From CAJXMH01 sp040220135 (GTDB lineage Bacteria > Bacteroidota > Bacteroidia > Flavobacteriales_E > Vicingaceae): a stretch of 64,000 nucleotides of DNA. Shown here piece by piece: positions 51,648 to 60,889 of this stretch (position 1 is the stretch's first letter; each line of letters begins with the position of its first letter). The stretch covers positions 62,001-126,000 of the forward strand of contig JAVJTT010000013.1 in NCBI GenBank assembly GCA_040220135.1, written 5' to 3'. The notes beneath the pieces were generated by a model. That model was not told the DNA's origin, made no database searches, and saw only the letters and a program-made list of their open reading frames with translations. The position numbers and the translations under genes are program-made.

Positions 51648-52067
51648 CTATTCTTTTTCTTCAAGGTTTCTCCCATCAGCCCAAAGAACATTGTCTTGCT
51701 GATTTAGCCAGTCTTCAAAGCCATCTTCTCCAAGGTCGGCTTTAAGATCACTAGAACTTACTGCAAGTCCTGAAACTTTAATTGTTGGGAATAATGGGAT
51801 GCTAACGTAAGTTACAACACCATCAATTAAAAGATCATATTCGGTACCCGCGTTGCCAAGTGCATCGTCGATAGCATCTTTAAGGTTCCAGCCAAGTCCG
51901 AGAAAGTAAGATTTTTTACCCATGGTTTTCTTACCTTTTGAACGATCTACCCCTATTTCTGCATTTTTAGTAGAAATAACAGTAAAGTCAACCAAGCGGT
52001 AAGAACAGCTGGATAATGTTACAAGTGATACAAGAATAACGGCTAAAAATAGCTTTGATGTTTTCAT
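51648..52067 (-). CDS. Small putative lipoprotein
   Basis: A 139-residue protein with a lipoprotein signal (LVTLSSCSYRL). The mature part has DFTVISTKNAEIGVDRSKGK, a GLGWNLKDAIDDAL helix and a final strand region (VTYVSIPLFPTIKVSGLAV). This resembles TRL-type or DUF6567-like Bacteroidota lipoproteins, function unknown. Monocistronic with its own terminator. Confidence 0.75.
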   Translation of the reverse strand: MKTSKLFLAVILVSLVTLSSCSYRLVDFTVISTKNAEIGVDRSKGKKTMGKKSYFLGLGWNLKDAIDDALGNAGTEYDLLIDGVVTYVSIPLFPTIKVSGLAVSSSDLKADLGEDGFEDWLNQQDNVLWADGRNLEEKE

Positions 52068-52100
52068 AGTTAATGAGTTAAAATGATTTAATATCTACTC

Positions 52101-52201
52101 TTTAGGTTTTTCGATTTTCACCCCGTTTTAAGGTTTCGGCTTCCATAAATTCAGAAACCCAAAAAGAATGAAAAAAACTAAGACTACGAAGAAAAACCTA
52201 A
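52101..52201. repeat. Nested inverted repeats in intergenic region
   Basis: TTAGGTTTTTC (52102-52112) pairs with GAAAAACCTAA (52191-52201), and inside it GGTTTC (52132-52137) pairs with GAAACC (52154-52159). The region lies between lptD and the small lipoprotein gene and might fold as a structured RNA or terminator. Weak evidence. Confidence 0.3.
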
Positions 52202-52244
52202 GTAAATTAGTGTATTTAGATGTAACTAAATGGCAGTAAGGTCT

Positions 52245-54890
52245 TTATTGAATCACATCAAAGAAATCTCGTCTTCTATTCAGTTTCAAGTCTTGTAAAA
52301 CCGGAGATTTTACGTTCAAGGTAATCATGTAACTTTGTCGCGGCCCGTAGGGTACCCAATTAATGGCCAATTGCCAGCAGTGTAGGTCTCGGTTTATATT
52401 TAAGGCAGTGTATGTGAAGTCTTCACGCTCAAAATCCCAACCGGAGTTAAAGCCAATTTTCCAATTCTCGGTTACAGTTAGGTCACCACTAAAGTTCATG
52501 GTTTGGGTAATGGTTTCCTCATAAAAGGGCTTGTTGTAGCGGATGTTGTAAGTTACATTTAAGGACCAAGGCACGGTAAAGTCGATGTATTGATCAGGGT
52601 TGGCATTGATGTGTTCGATTTCTGCATCAGTGCCAAAGTCGCTCTTTTTCTCTTGGTTTTTTTGTTTGTTCTCATTTCCGCCTTGCAAACGAAAGTTTAA
52701 AGCTACTGTGCCGCTTGTTAAGCGCACAAACTTTCCGGTTTGTTTGTTCCAACTATCGTTTACTCGTTTATTGAATGCACCGGAAGTGTCAATTCCATAA
52801 GGGTCAAAAGAGCCGTTGAATTGAAACGTTAAGAATTGTCCGATTCTGGTTCTTCCATTCATGGAAATAGGCGACCAATTTAAGGAGTCGGCGTTCATGT
52901 CATAGTTAGTGCTAAAGCCTAAGTTATCGAAAATACTTACTTTCTTCAGCCCGGTGCTATCTGATTTTGATTTTACCTTCATCTCCAAGTTGTTTAAGAG
53001 GTTTAAACCAATTCTGCCGCGTTTCTGACGAGCGGGAGAACCGTAAACGGTTCCATTGAAAATATTGTATTCCTGTTCTTCGCCTTCGGCATCAAGGTAG
53101 GTGCGTTCACCGGAGGTAACTTCAGGTTGGTAATTGAAAGAAACTTGAGGTGTCATTACGTGGCGAATGGCTTTAACCGGTCCTTTGGTAAACTGATACA
53201 TGCCATAGATCTTTGTGGTTAAAGCGGTATTGAAACTAACGGTTCCACCTCTTTCAAAGCCAGTTACGGTGTCACGCACAACCTGATTCAGGCTGGTGTC
53301 GTAACGCTGCCGATAAGTTTCTAAAGTCCATACATCGCTCACATTCATCGATGGATTCATGTTAAAATACTTGAAGACTTTAAAAGAAGTACTTACCGGT
53401 ATGTTATGGCGCATACCATTTTTAAAATCTTGACTGATCTCACTCACTTTGTCTAAGGCCAACAAAGAGTCTATGGTACTAAGCTGATTGGTGGCAGTAC
53501 TGGAGTAGGTTAATCCGAAATTTTTGTAAATACTGCGCCACCACTCATTGCCAATTTTACCTAAGGATTTAAATGGAAGTTGACGAGAAACGTTAAAAGA
53601 GGCATCTGGCAGGGTGACATTAAAGGCACCGGTTTGGGTGTTTTGATTGTGTCTTGCACTTAAAGTTAAGTTGTAAGGTCTTCCCGGAAAGGCATTTGAG
53701 TAGCTAATCGAAGACTGAAATGTATTGGTAAGGTAATCTTGTGTAAAGCTGTTTAAATTATTGACGAAGTTATTTCGAGTACCCACATTTACATTGGCTG
53801 AAAAACGACCGCCGGGCCTTGCTCTTCCATCTTGTGAATGACTCCATCGCACGAAGAACTCCGTACTTTTTCTAAAGTCGGGAAATTCAGGATAACCATT
53901 TTGAATGTTCGCGTAGCTTAAGTTAACATTGCCATTATAGCCGTATCTTTTCTTATAACGACTCGAAACTCTTCCTCCCCAACTTCCTAAGGAATAAATG
54001 TCAGCTGTAAAGGCGGCGTCAATATTATCGTTGATGCCCCAGTAAAAACCTCCATCACGCAAGAAAAAGCCCAGTGCTCTTGAATCGCCATAAGTAGGTA
54101 TTATAATTCCAGAAGAGCGTCCTTTTTTATTGGGAAAGAAACCAAAAGGAAGTCCCAGTGGAGTGGGAACCTCGCCTACTTTCAGCACCGTAGGTCCGGT
54201 TACAATTTTATCTTTAGGAATAACTTTTAGCTTTGAGGTGGCCAGTGAAAAGTGAGGGTCGTCTAAATTACAAGTGGTGTAAAAACCATTGCGAATATAC
54301 ATCACATCTTTCCCGGTCTTCTTTACCTCTTTACCTTGAATATACCCATCTCCTTCTTGGGTTTTTACTTCGCTAATTTTTCCTTTTTCAGTGTCAAAAT
54401 TGTAAACCATCTTGCCGGCCTCATATTCTTGAGGGCCTTCTTTAAAAATAGGCAATCCTTGCATAACACCGTTGCTGTCTGGAATGCCATTGGCCAAAAC
54501 GGAATTGTTTTTCAGGTCCACTTCAATGTAATTCGCATTTAGTTGAATCTCTTCGTAATTAACTTGTGCCGAGCCATAGAGGTATACTTTTTCAAGCGTC
54601 ATGTCAAAGCGCATAGAGTCTTCTGCAGTGTATTCTACCTTAGACTCAATGGCGTCTTTTGAAATTGTGGTATCAATTTTGTTTTCCGTAGAATCTTGAA
54701 CCCTTAGCGAATCTTCGGGCAATTGAGCAGTACTATCGCTTTCAAATTTCGAGCTATCGGCTTTAAAAGTGGAGTTGTCCAATTTAATGCTAGGCTCAAT
54801 AGAAGGTGTTTTTTCTTGGGCCGATAGAGCAAAATTGCCGAGGATAGTTATTAACATCGACAGGATGAAAACCCGTGAATTAAAAGCCAT
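52245..54890 (-). CDS. lptD: LPS-assembly outer-membrane protein LptD-like
   Basis: An 881-residue protein from ATG 54890, chosen because it gives a clean signal peptide (VFILSMLITILGNFALSAQ); an ATG 19 codons upstream is open but puts charged residues first. Residues 85-200 form an LptA/OstA-like domain (LYGSAQVNYEEIQLNANYIE) and the rest is a large beta barrel with LGLPFGFFPN, ending in an aromatic-rich strand region. It inserts lipopolysaccharide in the outer membrane. Divergent from the amidase gene. Confidence 0.85.
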   Translation of the reverse strand: MAFNSRVFILSMLITILGNFALSAQEKTPSIEPSIKLDNSTFKADSSKFESDSTAQLPEDSLRVQDSTENKIDTTISKDAIESKVEYTAEDSMRFDMTLEKVYLYGSAQVNYEEIQLNANYIEVDLKNNSVLANGIPDSNGVMQGLPIFKEGPQEYEAGKMVYNFDTEKGKISEVKTQEGDGYIQGKEVKKTGKDVMYIRNGFYTTCNLDDPHFSLATSKLKVIPKDKIVTGPTVLKVGEVPTPLGLPFGFFPNKKGRSSGIIIPTYGDSRALGFFLRDGGFYWGINDNIDAAFTADIYSLGSWGGRVSSRYKKRYGYNGNVNLSYANIQNGYPEFPDFRKSTEFFVRWSHSQDGRARPGGRFSANVNVGTRNNFVNNLNSFTQDYLTNTFQSSISYSNAFPGRPYNLTLSARHNQNTQTGAFNVTLPDASFNVSRQLPFKSLGKIGNEWWRSIYKNFGLTYSSTATNQLSTIDSLLALDKVSEISQDFKNGMRHNIPVSTSFKVFKYFNMNPSMNVSDVWTLETYRQRYDTSLNQVVRDTVTGFERGGTVSFNTALTTKIYGMYQFTKGPVKAIRHVMTPQVSFNYQPEVTSGERTYLDAEGEEQEYNIFNGTVYGSPARQKRGRIGLNLLNNLEMKVKSKSDSTGLKKVSIFDNLGFSTNYDMNADSLNWSPISMNGRTRIGQFLTFQFNGSFDPYGIDTSGAFNKRVNDSWNKQTGKFVRLTSGTVALNFRLQGGNENKQKNQEKKSDFGTDAEIEHINANPDQYIDFTVPWSLNVTYNIRYNKPFYEETITQTMNFSGDLTVTENWKIGFNSGWDFEREDFTYTALNINRDLHCWQLAINWVPYGPRQSYMITLNVKSPVLQDLKLNRRRDFFDVIQ

Positions 54891-54954
54891 TGGCAGCGAC
54901 CTTATAATGCTATTTTTGTGTAAAACACAGTTGTTGGAATCGCCCACAAAACTA
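54890..54954. promoter_or_regulatory. Divergent promoters of lptD and amidase
   Basis: Plus strand: TTG 54890-54892 and TATTTTTG 54911-54918 (18-base spacing) for the amidase. Minus strand: TAGTTTTG at 54954-54947 with TTG 21 bases upstream for lptD. Both match the Bacteroidota consensus by eye. Confidence 0.45.
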
Positions 54955-54984
54955 ACTATAAATTTTTGTTATCCTCAATTGCAA

Positions 54985-56139
54985 ATGATGAGGCAGAAAG
55001 CTTTTTTACTAACGATATTAGCCCTTTTTAGTATCCCCTTTAACGGTATTTCACAAAGTCAAGAAGATTTTTTTGGCAAACTAAAAACCGTTGTGATAGA
55101 TGCCGGACATGGGGGAAAGGATAAAGGTTGTTTGGGTGCAAGCAGCCATGAAAAGGATATTGCCTTGTCGATTGCCCTCAAGCTAGGAGGCTACTTGGAA
55201 GAAAAATTTGATAATCTCAATGTGATTTATACCCGCAAAACAGACGTGTTTTTAGAGTTGGATGAGCGGGCCAAGATTGCCAATACCAATCATGCTGATT
55301 TATTTATTTGCATTCACGCCAATGCAGCCAGCCCCTCTGCTTTTGGTACAGAAACCTTTGTGATGGGTAACGCCAAAACCGATGCCAACCTAAAAGCAGC
55401 CCAAAGAGAGAATGCCGCCATACTTTTGGAAGACAATTACGAAGAACGTTACGAGAATTTTAATCCGAACTCACCCGAGTCTTACATTGCAATGACCATT
55501 ATGCAGAGTGCTTTTCAAGGGCAAAGTATTCATTTTGCTGAATTGGTTCAAGCCCAATTCAGAGAAAGGGTTGGCAGAAAAGACCGAGGGGTAAAGATGG
55601 CTCCTTTTTGGGTCTTACATCAAACCACAATGCCCTCCGTTTTAATTGAAACTGGTTTTCTAACCAATGCCAATGAAGAAAAGTTTTTGATGTCAGATAT
55701 CGGTCAAGATTATATGGCTTCAGCCATTTATCGTGCTTTTAAAGAATACAAAGAAGAGGTAGAAGCCAAGTCGCAAGCCATTGTAAAAGATGAAGTAATT
55801 GAAGACAAAGAAAATACAACTGAAGCTGAAAGTGCGCTAGGCAGAAAGGCTCAACGGTTAAAAAAAGAGGGTTTGATCTTTAAGGTACAATTGGCAACTA
55901 CCACCAATAAAGTAGACCCCGACCCGGCCAATTTTAAAGGCTTGCAAGGGGTAAGCTATTACGAAGCCGGAGGCTTATTTCGGTATACCATCGGAGAAGA
56001 GCCTTCGTGGAGTCAAGCTTCTAAGCTTCAGACTAAAGCACAATCTCATGGTTTTAATGATGCCTTTATTATTGCTTTTTATGAAGGGAAAAGAATTGCA
56101 GTTGGAGAAGCAGTTAAGCTATTAAAGCAGGATAAATAA
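54985..56139 (+). CDS. N-acetylmuramoyl-L-alanine amidase
   Basis: A 384-residue amidase_3 enzyme from ATG 54985 (a second ATG follows directly), with a signal peptide (LLTILALFSIPFNGISQS). The catalytic domain shows the zinc ligands in VIDAGHGGKDKG, the Glu in SSHEKDIALS, CIHANAA and LIETGFLTNANEE. The C-terminus has a SPOR-like segment (IFKVQLATTTNKVDP ... AFIIAFYEGKRI) that may bind denuded septal glycan. It cleaves peptide stems during cell separation. An upstream in-frame extension overlaps lptD and is not used. Confidence 0.92.
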   Translation: MMRQKAFLLTILALFSIPFNGISQSQEDFFGKLKTVVIDAGHGGKDKGCLGASSHEKDIALSIALKLGGYLEEKFDNLNVIYTRKTDVFLELDERAKIANTNHADLFICIHANAASPSAFGTETFVMGNAKTDANLKAAQRENAAILLEDNYEERYENFNPNSPESYIAMTIMQSAFQGQSIHFAELVQAQFRERVGRKDRGVKMAPFWVLHQTTMPSVLIETGFLTNANEEKFLMSDIGQDYMASAIYRAFKEYKEEVEAKSQAIVKDEVIEDKENTTEAESALGRKAQRLKKEGLIFKVQLATTTNKVDPDPANFKGLQGVSYYEAGGLFRYTIGEEPSWSQASKLQTKAQSHGFNDAFIIAFYEGKRIAVGEAVKLLKQDK

Positions 56140-56153
56140 TTAATTTAGCCGTA

Positions 56154-57149
56154 ATGAAGATCAGAAAAGAAGTAAAAATTGGGTTGGTTGTTTTGATCTC
56201 CGTCTGCCTGTTGTTTTGGGGAGCCAATTACCTGAAAGGTACCAATATTCTAGACAAGAACCGTCACTTTTTTGCGGTCTACGATAATGTAGATGGCTTA
56301 ACGAATTCAAACCCGGTTTTAATCAATGGGTTTAAGGTCGGACAAGTTGAAAGAATTGACTTCATCAAAGATAATTCAGGCCGCTTAATCGTGCAGTTTT
56401 CTGTTACGGAAAAAGATTTTAGGATTCCAAAAGACTCACGAGCGAGAATTGTCAGTTCAGACATTTTGGGTTCCAAGTCAATCAACCTTCAGTTAGGAAC
56501 TTCACAAGAAATGGTTTCTAGTTTGGATACCTTAGAATCTGATATTGAAGCTTCTCTTACTGAATCGGTCAACCAGCAGATTGCCCCGTTGAAGAAAAAG
56601 GCAGAAGAACTGATTAGTACAGTTGACTCTGCCATTATCGTTGTTCAATCAATCTTTAACAAGAAAGCCAGAGGGGATATTGGAGCTTCTTTCACCAGCA
56701 TAAAAAACTCACTTGAGGCTTTTGAGAAAACCATGAATCGAGTGGATGGGATTGTGGCGCAAGAGCAAGAGCATATTGCGGCAATTTTTCAGAATGTAGA
56801 ATCGATCACAAAGAATTTAGCTAAGAACAACGACAAATTGACCCAGTCGATCGACAACATTGAAGCCATCTCTGACTCACTAGCCGGAGCTAATTTGAAG
56901 CAAACTGTCAACAATGCCTCTGTTGCCATGTTAGAAGTTGCTGAAGTCATGGAAAAGATCAATCAAGGTGAAGGTTCTTTGGGACAGTTAATAAATAACG
57001 ATACCTTGTACACCAATCTTGAGGCTGCAGCTAATGATCTCGATCAACTGCTGCTCGACATGCGACTGAATCCTGAACGATACGTTCACTTCTCCATTTT
57101 TGGAAGAAAAAATAAAGACAAGGATAAAGCCAAGTCAAACAATCCTTAA
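56154..57149 (+). CDS. MCE/MlaD-family lipid-transport protein
   Basis: A 331-residue protein with one N-terminal membrane helix (IGLVVLISVCLLFWGANYL), an MCE domain at about 35-120 (FFAVYDNVDGLTNSNPVLIN, GFKVGQVERI, SSDILGSKSINL), and a long helical tail. MCE proteins form hexameric rings that carry phospholipids across the periplasm. No MlaE/MlaF gene is adjacent. Its position after the amidase is common in Bacteroidota. Confidence 0.92.
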   Translation: MKIRKEVKIGLVVLISVCLLFWGANYLKGTNILDKNRHFFAVYDNVDGLTNSNPVLINGFKVGQVERIDFIKDNSGRLIVQFSVTEKDFRIPKDSRARIVSSDILGSKSINLQLGTSQEMVSSLDTLESDIEASLTESVNQQIAPLKKKAEELISTVDSAIIVVQSIFNKKARGDIGASFTSIKNSLEAFEKTMNRVDGIVAQEQEHIAAIFQNVESITKNLAKNNDKLTQSIDNIEAISDSLAGANLKQTVNNASVAMLEVAEVMEKINQGEGSLGQLINNDTLYTNLEAAANDLDQLLLDMRLNPERYVHFSIFGRKNKDKDKAKSNNP

Positions 57150-57168
57150 GCAAACATAAACTAGCATT

Positions 57169-58491
57169 ATGGGTCTAGCGAATATAATTTTTATTGTAGC
57201 ACTTCTTGGGGCTATCCTCTGGTTTTCAAAAAACATTAAAACCATTAACCGAAATATTAAGCTCGGACGTGACGTAGATCGGTCAGATCGTAAAGCAGAG
57301 CGTTGGAAAAAAATGGCACGCATTGCTTTAGGGCAATCTAAAATGGTAACAAAGCCTATTTCGGGAATCATGCACGTTCTCGTTTATGTGGGCTTTGTAA
57401 TCATTAACATTGAGGTACTTGAGATTATCATTGATGGAATTTTTGGCACGCATCGAATTTTTGCTGAACCACTAGGAGGATTGTATGATGTTCTAATTGG
57501 TGCTTTTGAAATTTTGGCCTTCCTAGTTCTTTTTGCTTGTGTGGTATTTCTCATTCGAAGGAATGTCTTAAACATTAAGCGATTTGGCTTCCGGGAAATG
57601 GTAGGTTGGCCCAAAACCGATGCCAATATTATTTTGATCGTTGAGGTTCTCCTTATGATTGCTTTCTTAAGCATGAATGGTGCTGATGCAGTTTTACAAG
57701 GGAGAGGAGTAGATCACTATGTCGAAGCCGGAGCATACCCGGTAAGTGGATTGCTATCAGGCTGGTTTTCTACCTTTAGTACAGAAAGTTTAATAGCCAT
57801 TGAAAGAGGAATGTGGTGGTTTCACATTATTGGTATTTTACTTTTCCTAAACTACTTGCCCTACTCTAAGCATTTTCACATTATTCTTTCTTTTCCCAAT
57901 GTTTTTTATTCAAAGCTTGAGCCGAAAGGACAGTTTACCAATATGGAAGCAGTAACCAAGGAAGTGAAAATGATGTTTGATCCGGAAGCTGACCCTTATG
58001 CTGCACCGGCAGAACCTGAAGGCCCGGTTGAGCGATTTGGTGCCAAAGATGTAACTGATCTAAATTGGAAGCAACTCATGGATGCCTATTCTTGTACGGA
58101 ATGTGGGCGATGCACACAGCAATGTCCGGCCGCACAAACCGGCAAACTACTTTCGCCGAGAAAAATCATGATGGACACTCGAGATCGATTGGAAGAAGTG
58201 GGAAAGAATATCGATAAGAACGGGAAAGATCATCAAGATGGAAAGTCTTTGTTAGGCGATTACATCAAAGAAGAAGAACTTTGGGCATGCACCACTTGCA
58301 ATGCCTGTGTAGAAGCTTGTCCGGTAAGCATTGATCCGCTTTCTATTATAATGGATATGAGAAGATCTTTAATTATGGAAGAATCAAAAGCACCACAAGA
58401 ATTAACTGCCATGCTCACTAATGTGGAAAACAACGGTGCTCCATGGCAATTTGCACAAACCGATCGAGCAAACTGGGTAAATGAAGGATAA
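57169..58491 (+). CDS. Membrane-bound 4Fe-4S oxidoreductase (HdrC/NarI-like)
   Basis: A 440-residue protein. The N-terminal 270 residues have six hydrophobic helices, including a NarI-like part (YLPYSKHFHIILSFPNVF), and His residues that could bind heme. The C-terminal part has two cluster motifs, CTECGRCTQQCP and CTTCNACVEACP. It likely passes electrons between menaquinone and the cytoplasmic HdrB-like partner at 58920-59717. Donor unknown. Confidence 0.88.
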   Translation: MGLANIIFIVALLGAILWFSKNIKTINRNIKLGRDVDRSDRKAERWKKMARIALGQSKMVTKPISGIMHVLVYVGFVIINIEVLEIIIDGIFGTHRIFAEPLGGLYDVLIGAFEILAFLVLFACVVFLIRRNVLNIKRFGFREMVGWPKTDANIILIVEVLLMIAFLSMNGADAVLQGRGVDHYVEAGAYPVSGLLSGWFSTFSTESLIAIERGMWWFHIIGILLFLNYLPYSKHFHIILSFPNVFYSKLEPKGQFTNMEAVTKEVKMMFDPEADPYAAPAEPEGPVERFGAKDVTDLNWKQLMDAYSCTECGRCTQQCPAAQTGKLLSPRKIMMDTRDRLEEVGKNIDKNGKDHQDGKSLLGDYIKEEELWACTTCNACVEACPVSIDPLSIIMDMRRSLIMEESKAPQELTAMLTNVENNGAPWQFAQTDRANWVNEG

Positions 58492-58915
58492 GAAAGAAAA
58501 TAGAGCGTTAAAAGAATTGGAAGTAGATGGGCAGAAGTTAAGTCCTATGCTTCCGGAAGATGTTAAGAATTACTTAATTGACATTGATGGCACTATTTGC
58601 GATGATATTCCTAATGAAGAACCGGAGCGCATGGCTACAGCCAAGCATTATCCGGATGCTTTAAAAACCATCAATAATTGGTTCGAGGAGGGTCATGTGA
58701 TCACTTACTTTACCTCTCGAACAGAAGACCAAAGAGAAGTGACGGAGAAATGGTTAGATAAGCATGGCTTTAAGTATCACGGACTATTGATGGGTAAGCC
58801 GCGAGGAGGAAACTACCATTGGATTGATAATCACATGGTGAGAGCAACTCGATACAAAGGAAAGTTTACCAATATGGTGGACAAAGAAGTGAAAATTCAA
58901 GTTTTTGAAAAATAA
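58481..58915 (+). CDS. HAD-like small protein between Hdr-like genes
   Basis: A 144-residue protein with YLIDIDGTICDDIP, the HAD phosphatase motif DxDGT, and FTSRTEDQREVTEKWL with the motif II position. It ends FTNMVDKEVKIQVFEK. It lacks a clear cap domain. Databases often label such proteins phosphoheptose isomerase, which the motif does not support. It overlaps the upstream iron-sulfur gene by 11 bases and is followed by the HdrB-like gene after 4 bases. Confidence 0.82.
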   Translation: MKDKKENRALKELEVDGQKLSPMLPEDVKNYLIDIDGTICDDIPNEEPERMATAKHYPDALKTINNWFEEGHVITYFTSRTEDQREVTEKWLDKHGFKYHGLLMGKPRGGNYHWIDNHMVRATRYKGKFTNMVDKEVKIQVFEK

Positions 58916-58919
58916 GATT

Positions 58920-59717
58920 ATGAGTGAGACAAAGCAGTTAGAGGTAAAAACCATGGCCGACTTGATGGCCAAGGGAGAGAAACCGGAAGTGTTATTTTGG
59001 GTGGGATGTGCAGGTAGTTTTGATGATCGTGCGAAGCGCACGACAAGAGCTTTCGTGAAAATTCTGAACGAAATAGGGGTGAACTTTGCCATTTTAGGAA
59101 CCGAAGAAAGCTGCACCGGTGATCCGGCAAAGCGAGCCGGAAACGAATTTTTGTTTCAGATGCAAGCCATGACTAATATTCAAGTTCTGAATGGCTACGA
59201 AGTGAAAAAGATAGTTACCACTTGTCCTCATTGTTTCAATACCCTCAAGAATGAATACCCGGCTCTTGGCGGGGAGTATGAAGTTTTGCATCACACTCAG
59301 TTTTTACAGTCCTTAATTGATGAAGGAAAGCTAAAGATCGAAGGGGGAGTTTTTAAAGGGAAGAAGATTACTTTTCACGATCCTTGTTATTTGGGCAGAG
59401 CCAATGATGAATATGAAGCGCCAAGAAATTTGATTGAGCAAATGGATGCCGATTTGGTTGAAATGAAGCGCTGCAAATCAAAGGGTTTGTGTTGTGGTGC
59501 CGGTGGTGCTCAAATGTTTAAAGAAGCGGAAGCAGGAACTCATGAAGTTAACATGGAACGCATGGAAGACGTGGAAGAAGCCAAACCTGATGTGGTTGCA
59601 GTAGGCTGTCCCTTTTGTATGACCATGATGACGGATGGAGTAAAAACTAAAGAGAAAGAAGACTCGATAAAAGTTTACGACTTAGCGGAATTAATTGCCG
59701 AGAGTAAAGGGCTTTAA
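58920..59717 (+). CDS. HdrB-like iron-sulfur protein with CCG domains
   Basis: A 265-residue protein from ATG 58920 (an earlier TTG overlaps the previous gene and is less likely). Two CCG domains: GCAGSFDDRAKR with ESCTGDPAKR and TTCPHCFNTLKNEYP, then DPCYLGRAND, GLCCGAGGAQMF and VGCPFCMTMM. CCG domains bind non-cubane 4Fe-4S clusters and act in heterodisulfide-type or lactate-oxidising complexes. It is the soluble partner of the membrane protein at 57169-58491. Confidence 0.9.
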   Translation: MSETKQLEVKTMADLMAKGEKPEVLFWVGCAGSFDDRAKRTTRAFVKILNEIGVNFAILGTEESCTGDPAKRAGNEFLFQMQAMTNIQVLNGYEVKKIVTTCPHCFNTLKNEYPALGGEYEVLHHTQFLQSLIDEGKLKIEGGVFKGKKITFHDPCYLGRANDEYEAPRNLIEQMDADLVEMKRCKSKGLCCGAGGAQMFKEAEAGTHEVNMERMEDVEEAKPDVVAVGCPFCMTMMTDGVKTKEKEDSIKVYDLAELIAESKGL

Positions 59718-60232
59718 ATATCAATCTTCGCCAAGGTTTGATGGATTTCGTTAACCTCCATTAAGGCAGCAGAACCGTACCATTTTTTTAACTCCATTTT
59801 CAAGCTTCCGTATTGGATAGCTGGATCAGTTTCTGTTAAAGCTCTAGCTGCTTCCAAACTTTCGACATCAAAAATGTAAATTCCCCTCAAGCTGTCTTTC
59901 TTATTTCCGTAAAAGGGGCCTGCGAGCACTAACTTACCTTCTTCAGCTAGTCGATTGATGTTATCGAGATGGGCCCTTTGTAAATCAGCTGCATGGGCCG
60001 AATCGGTTGGTCGATTTGGACCACTTTTTAAAAAAGCCATTACATAAGGTTTCATGCCGTAATCATCGGCTCCAAGAGTTTTAGCTTTTGTAGAGTCATA
60101 GCTAACTTTTCCTTTTTCTGCCTTATGTTGAACTTTTGCTTCTTTCAAGCTAATTGCTTCTTTAGGGTGGTCAACCTGACAGGAGTAAAAAAGGATGAAT
60201 ACAAACAGATGGGAAAAAGAACTAAATTTCAT
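59714..60232 (-). CDS. YciI-like lipoprotein
   Basis: A 172-residue protein with a lipoprotein signal (FILFYSCQVDH) and a YciI-like ferredoxin-fold domain in the C-terminal half (YVMAFLKSGPNR, LDNINRLAEEGKLVLAGPFY, GIYIFDVESLEAARAL). YciI proteins are small dimeric domains with a His/Asp pair; here H-x-D is in AHLDNINRL. An exported YciI is unusual but found in this phylum. Its end overlaps the HdrB-like gene end by four bases (convergent). Confidence 0.82.
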   Translation of the reverse strand: MKFSSFSHLFVFILFYSCQVDHPKEAISLKEAKVQHKAEKGKVSYDSTKAKTLGADDYGMKPYVMAFLKSGPNRPTDSAHAADLQRAHLDNINRLAEEGKLVLAGPFYGNKKDSLRGIYIFDVESLEAARALTETDPAIQYGSLKMELKKWYGSAALMEVNEIHQTLAKIDI

Positions 60233-60325
60233 AGACCGTTTTACTGACCAATTTAGGGAATCTTTTATTCTTTGCTTCTTTCAGGATAGAAACCTTGCTT
60301 TGCTTAATTTTGGAAAAACACCAAG

Positions 60326-60805
60326 ATGCAGTATCAAGACCTACCCAATCATAGCCGAGTTTGGATTTACCAAAGTTCTAGAGCTTTAAGCGATCAAGAA
60401 GTAAATGAAATTAAAGATTATGGGAATCGATTCATCGCGAATTGGGCAGCTCATGGAAAGGAACTTCAAGCCGCCTTCGAGGTTTTTTACAATCGATTCA
60501 TTGTCCTTTTTGCCGATGAAAGTCAGGTAAAAGCGTCCGGCTGCTCCATTGATGCTTCAGTACATTTTGTGAAGGATATTGAGAAAGCCTATCAATTGGA
60601 TCTATTTGATCGATTAAACATTACCTATAAAAGCGGCAATAAGATTGATGCCTTGCGCATGAATGATTTTCAAGGAGCTTTGAACAAAGGACAGCTGACA
60701 GAAAATACGATAGTGTTTAATAATCTAGTGGAAACCAAAGGTGCTTTTGATACCGCTTGGGAAGTGCCTGTGAAAGAGAGTTGGCATTCGAGGCTATTAG
60801 TTTAG
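60326..60805 (+). CDS. Bacteroidota protein of unknown function
   Basis: A 159-residue protein with no signal peptide. It has LPNHSRVWIYQSSRALSDQE, FIANWAAHGKELQAAFEVFY and SGCSIDASVHFVKDIEK. Databases call it an ABC transporter ATPase, but no Walker motif is present, so that label is wrong. Conserved His, Cys and Asp residues (SGCSIDASVHF) suggest a binding or catalytic site. Function unknown. Confidence 0.82.
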   Translation: MQYQDLPNHSRVWIYQSSRALSDQEVNEIKDYGNRFIANWAAHGKELQAAFEVFYNRFIVLFADESQVKASGCSIDASVHFVKDIEKAYQLDLFDRLNITYKSGNKIDALRMNDFQGALNKGQLTENTIVFNNLVETKGAFDTAWEVPVKESWHSRLLV

Positions 60806-60809
60806 CGGT

Positions 60810-60880
60810 AAAAGCTGAAAGTAGAAGGCCTAAAGCAAAAAGCCCAAAGCTAAAAGTAAAAAAGTTGAAGAGAAGAAAAG
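60810..60880. repeat. Degenerate AAAGC-type short repeats
   Basis: The A-rich gap contains repeated AAAGC/AAAGT units (aaagctgaaag, taaagcaaaaagcccaaagc, taaaagtaaaaaag). Such low-complexity arrays occur between genes in Bacteroidota; no function is assigned. Confidence 0.45.
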
Positions 60881-60889
60881 GGTAAAACC

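Noticed and set aside
54769..54984. Amidase start at 54769, inside lptD
   Set aside because: It would bury the signal peptide 70 residues from the N-terminus and overlap the divergent gene; ATG 54985 is better.
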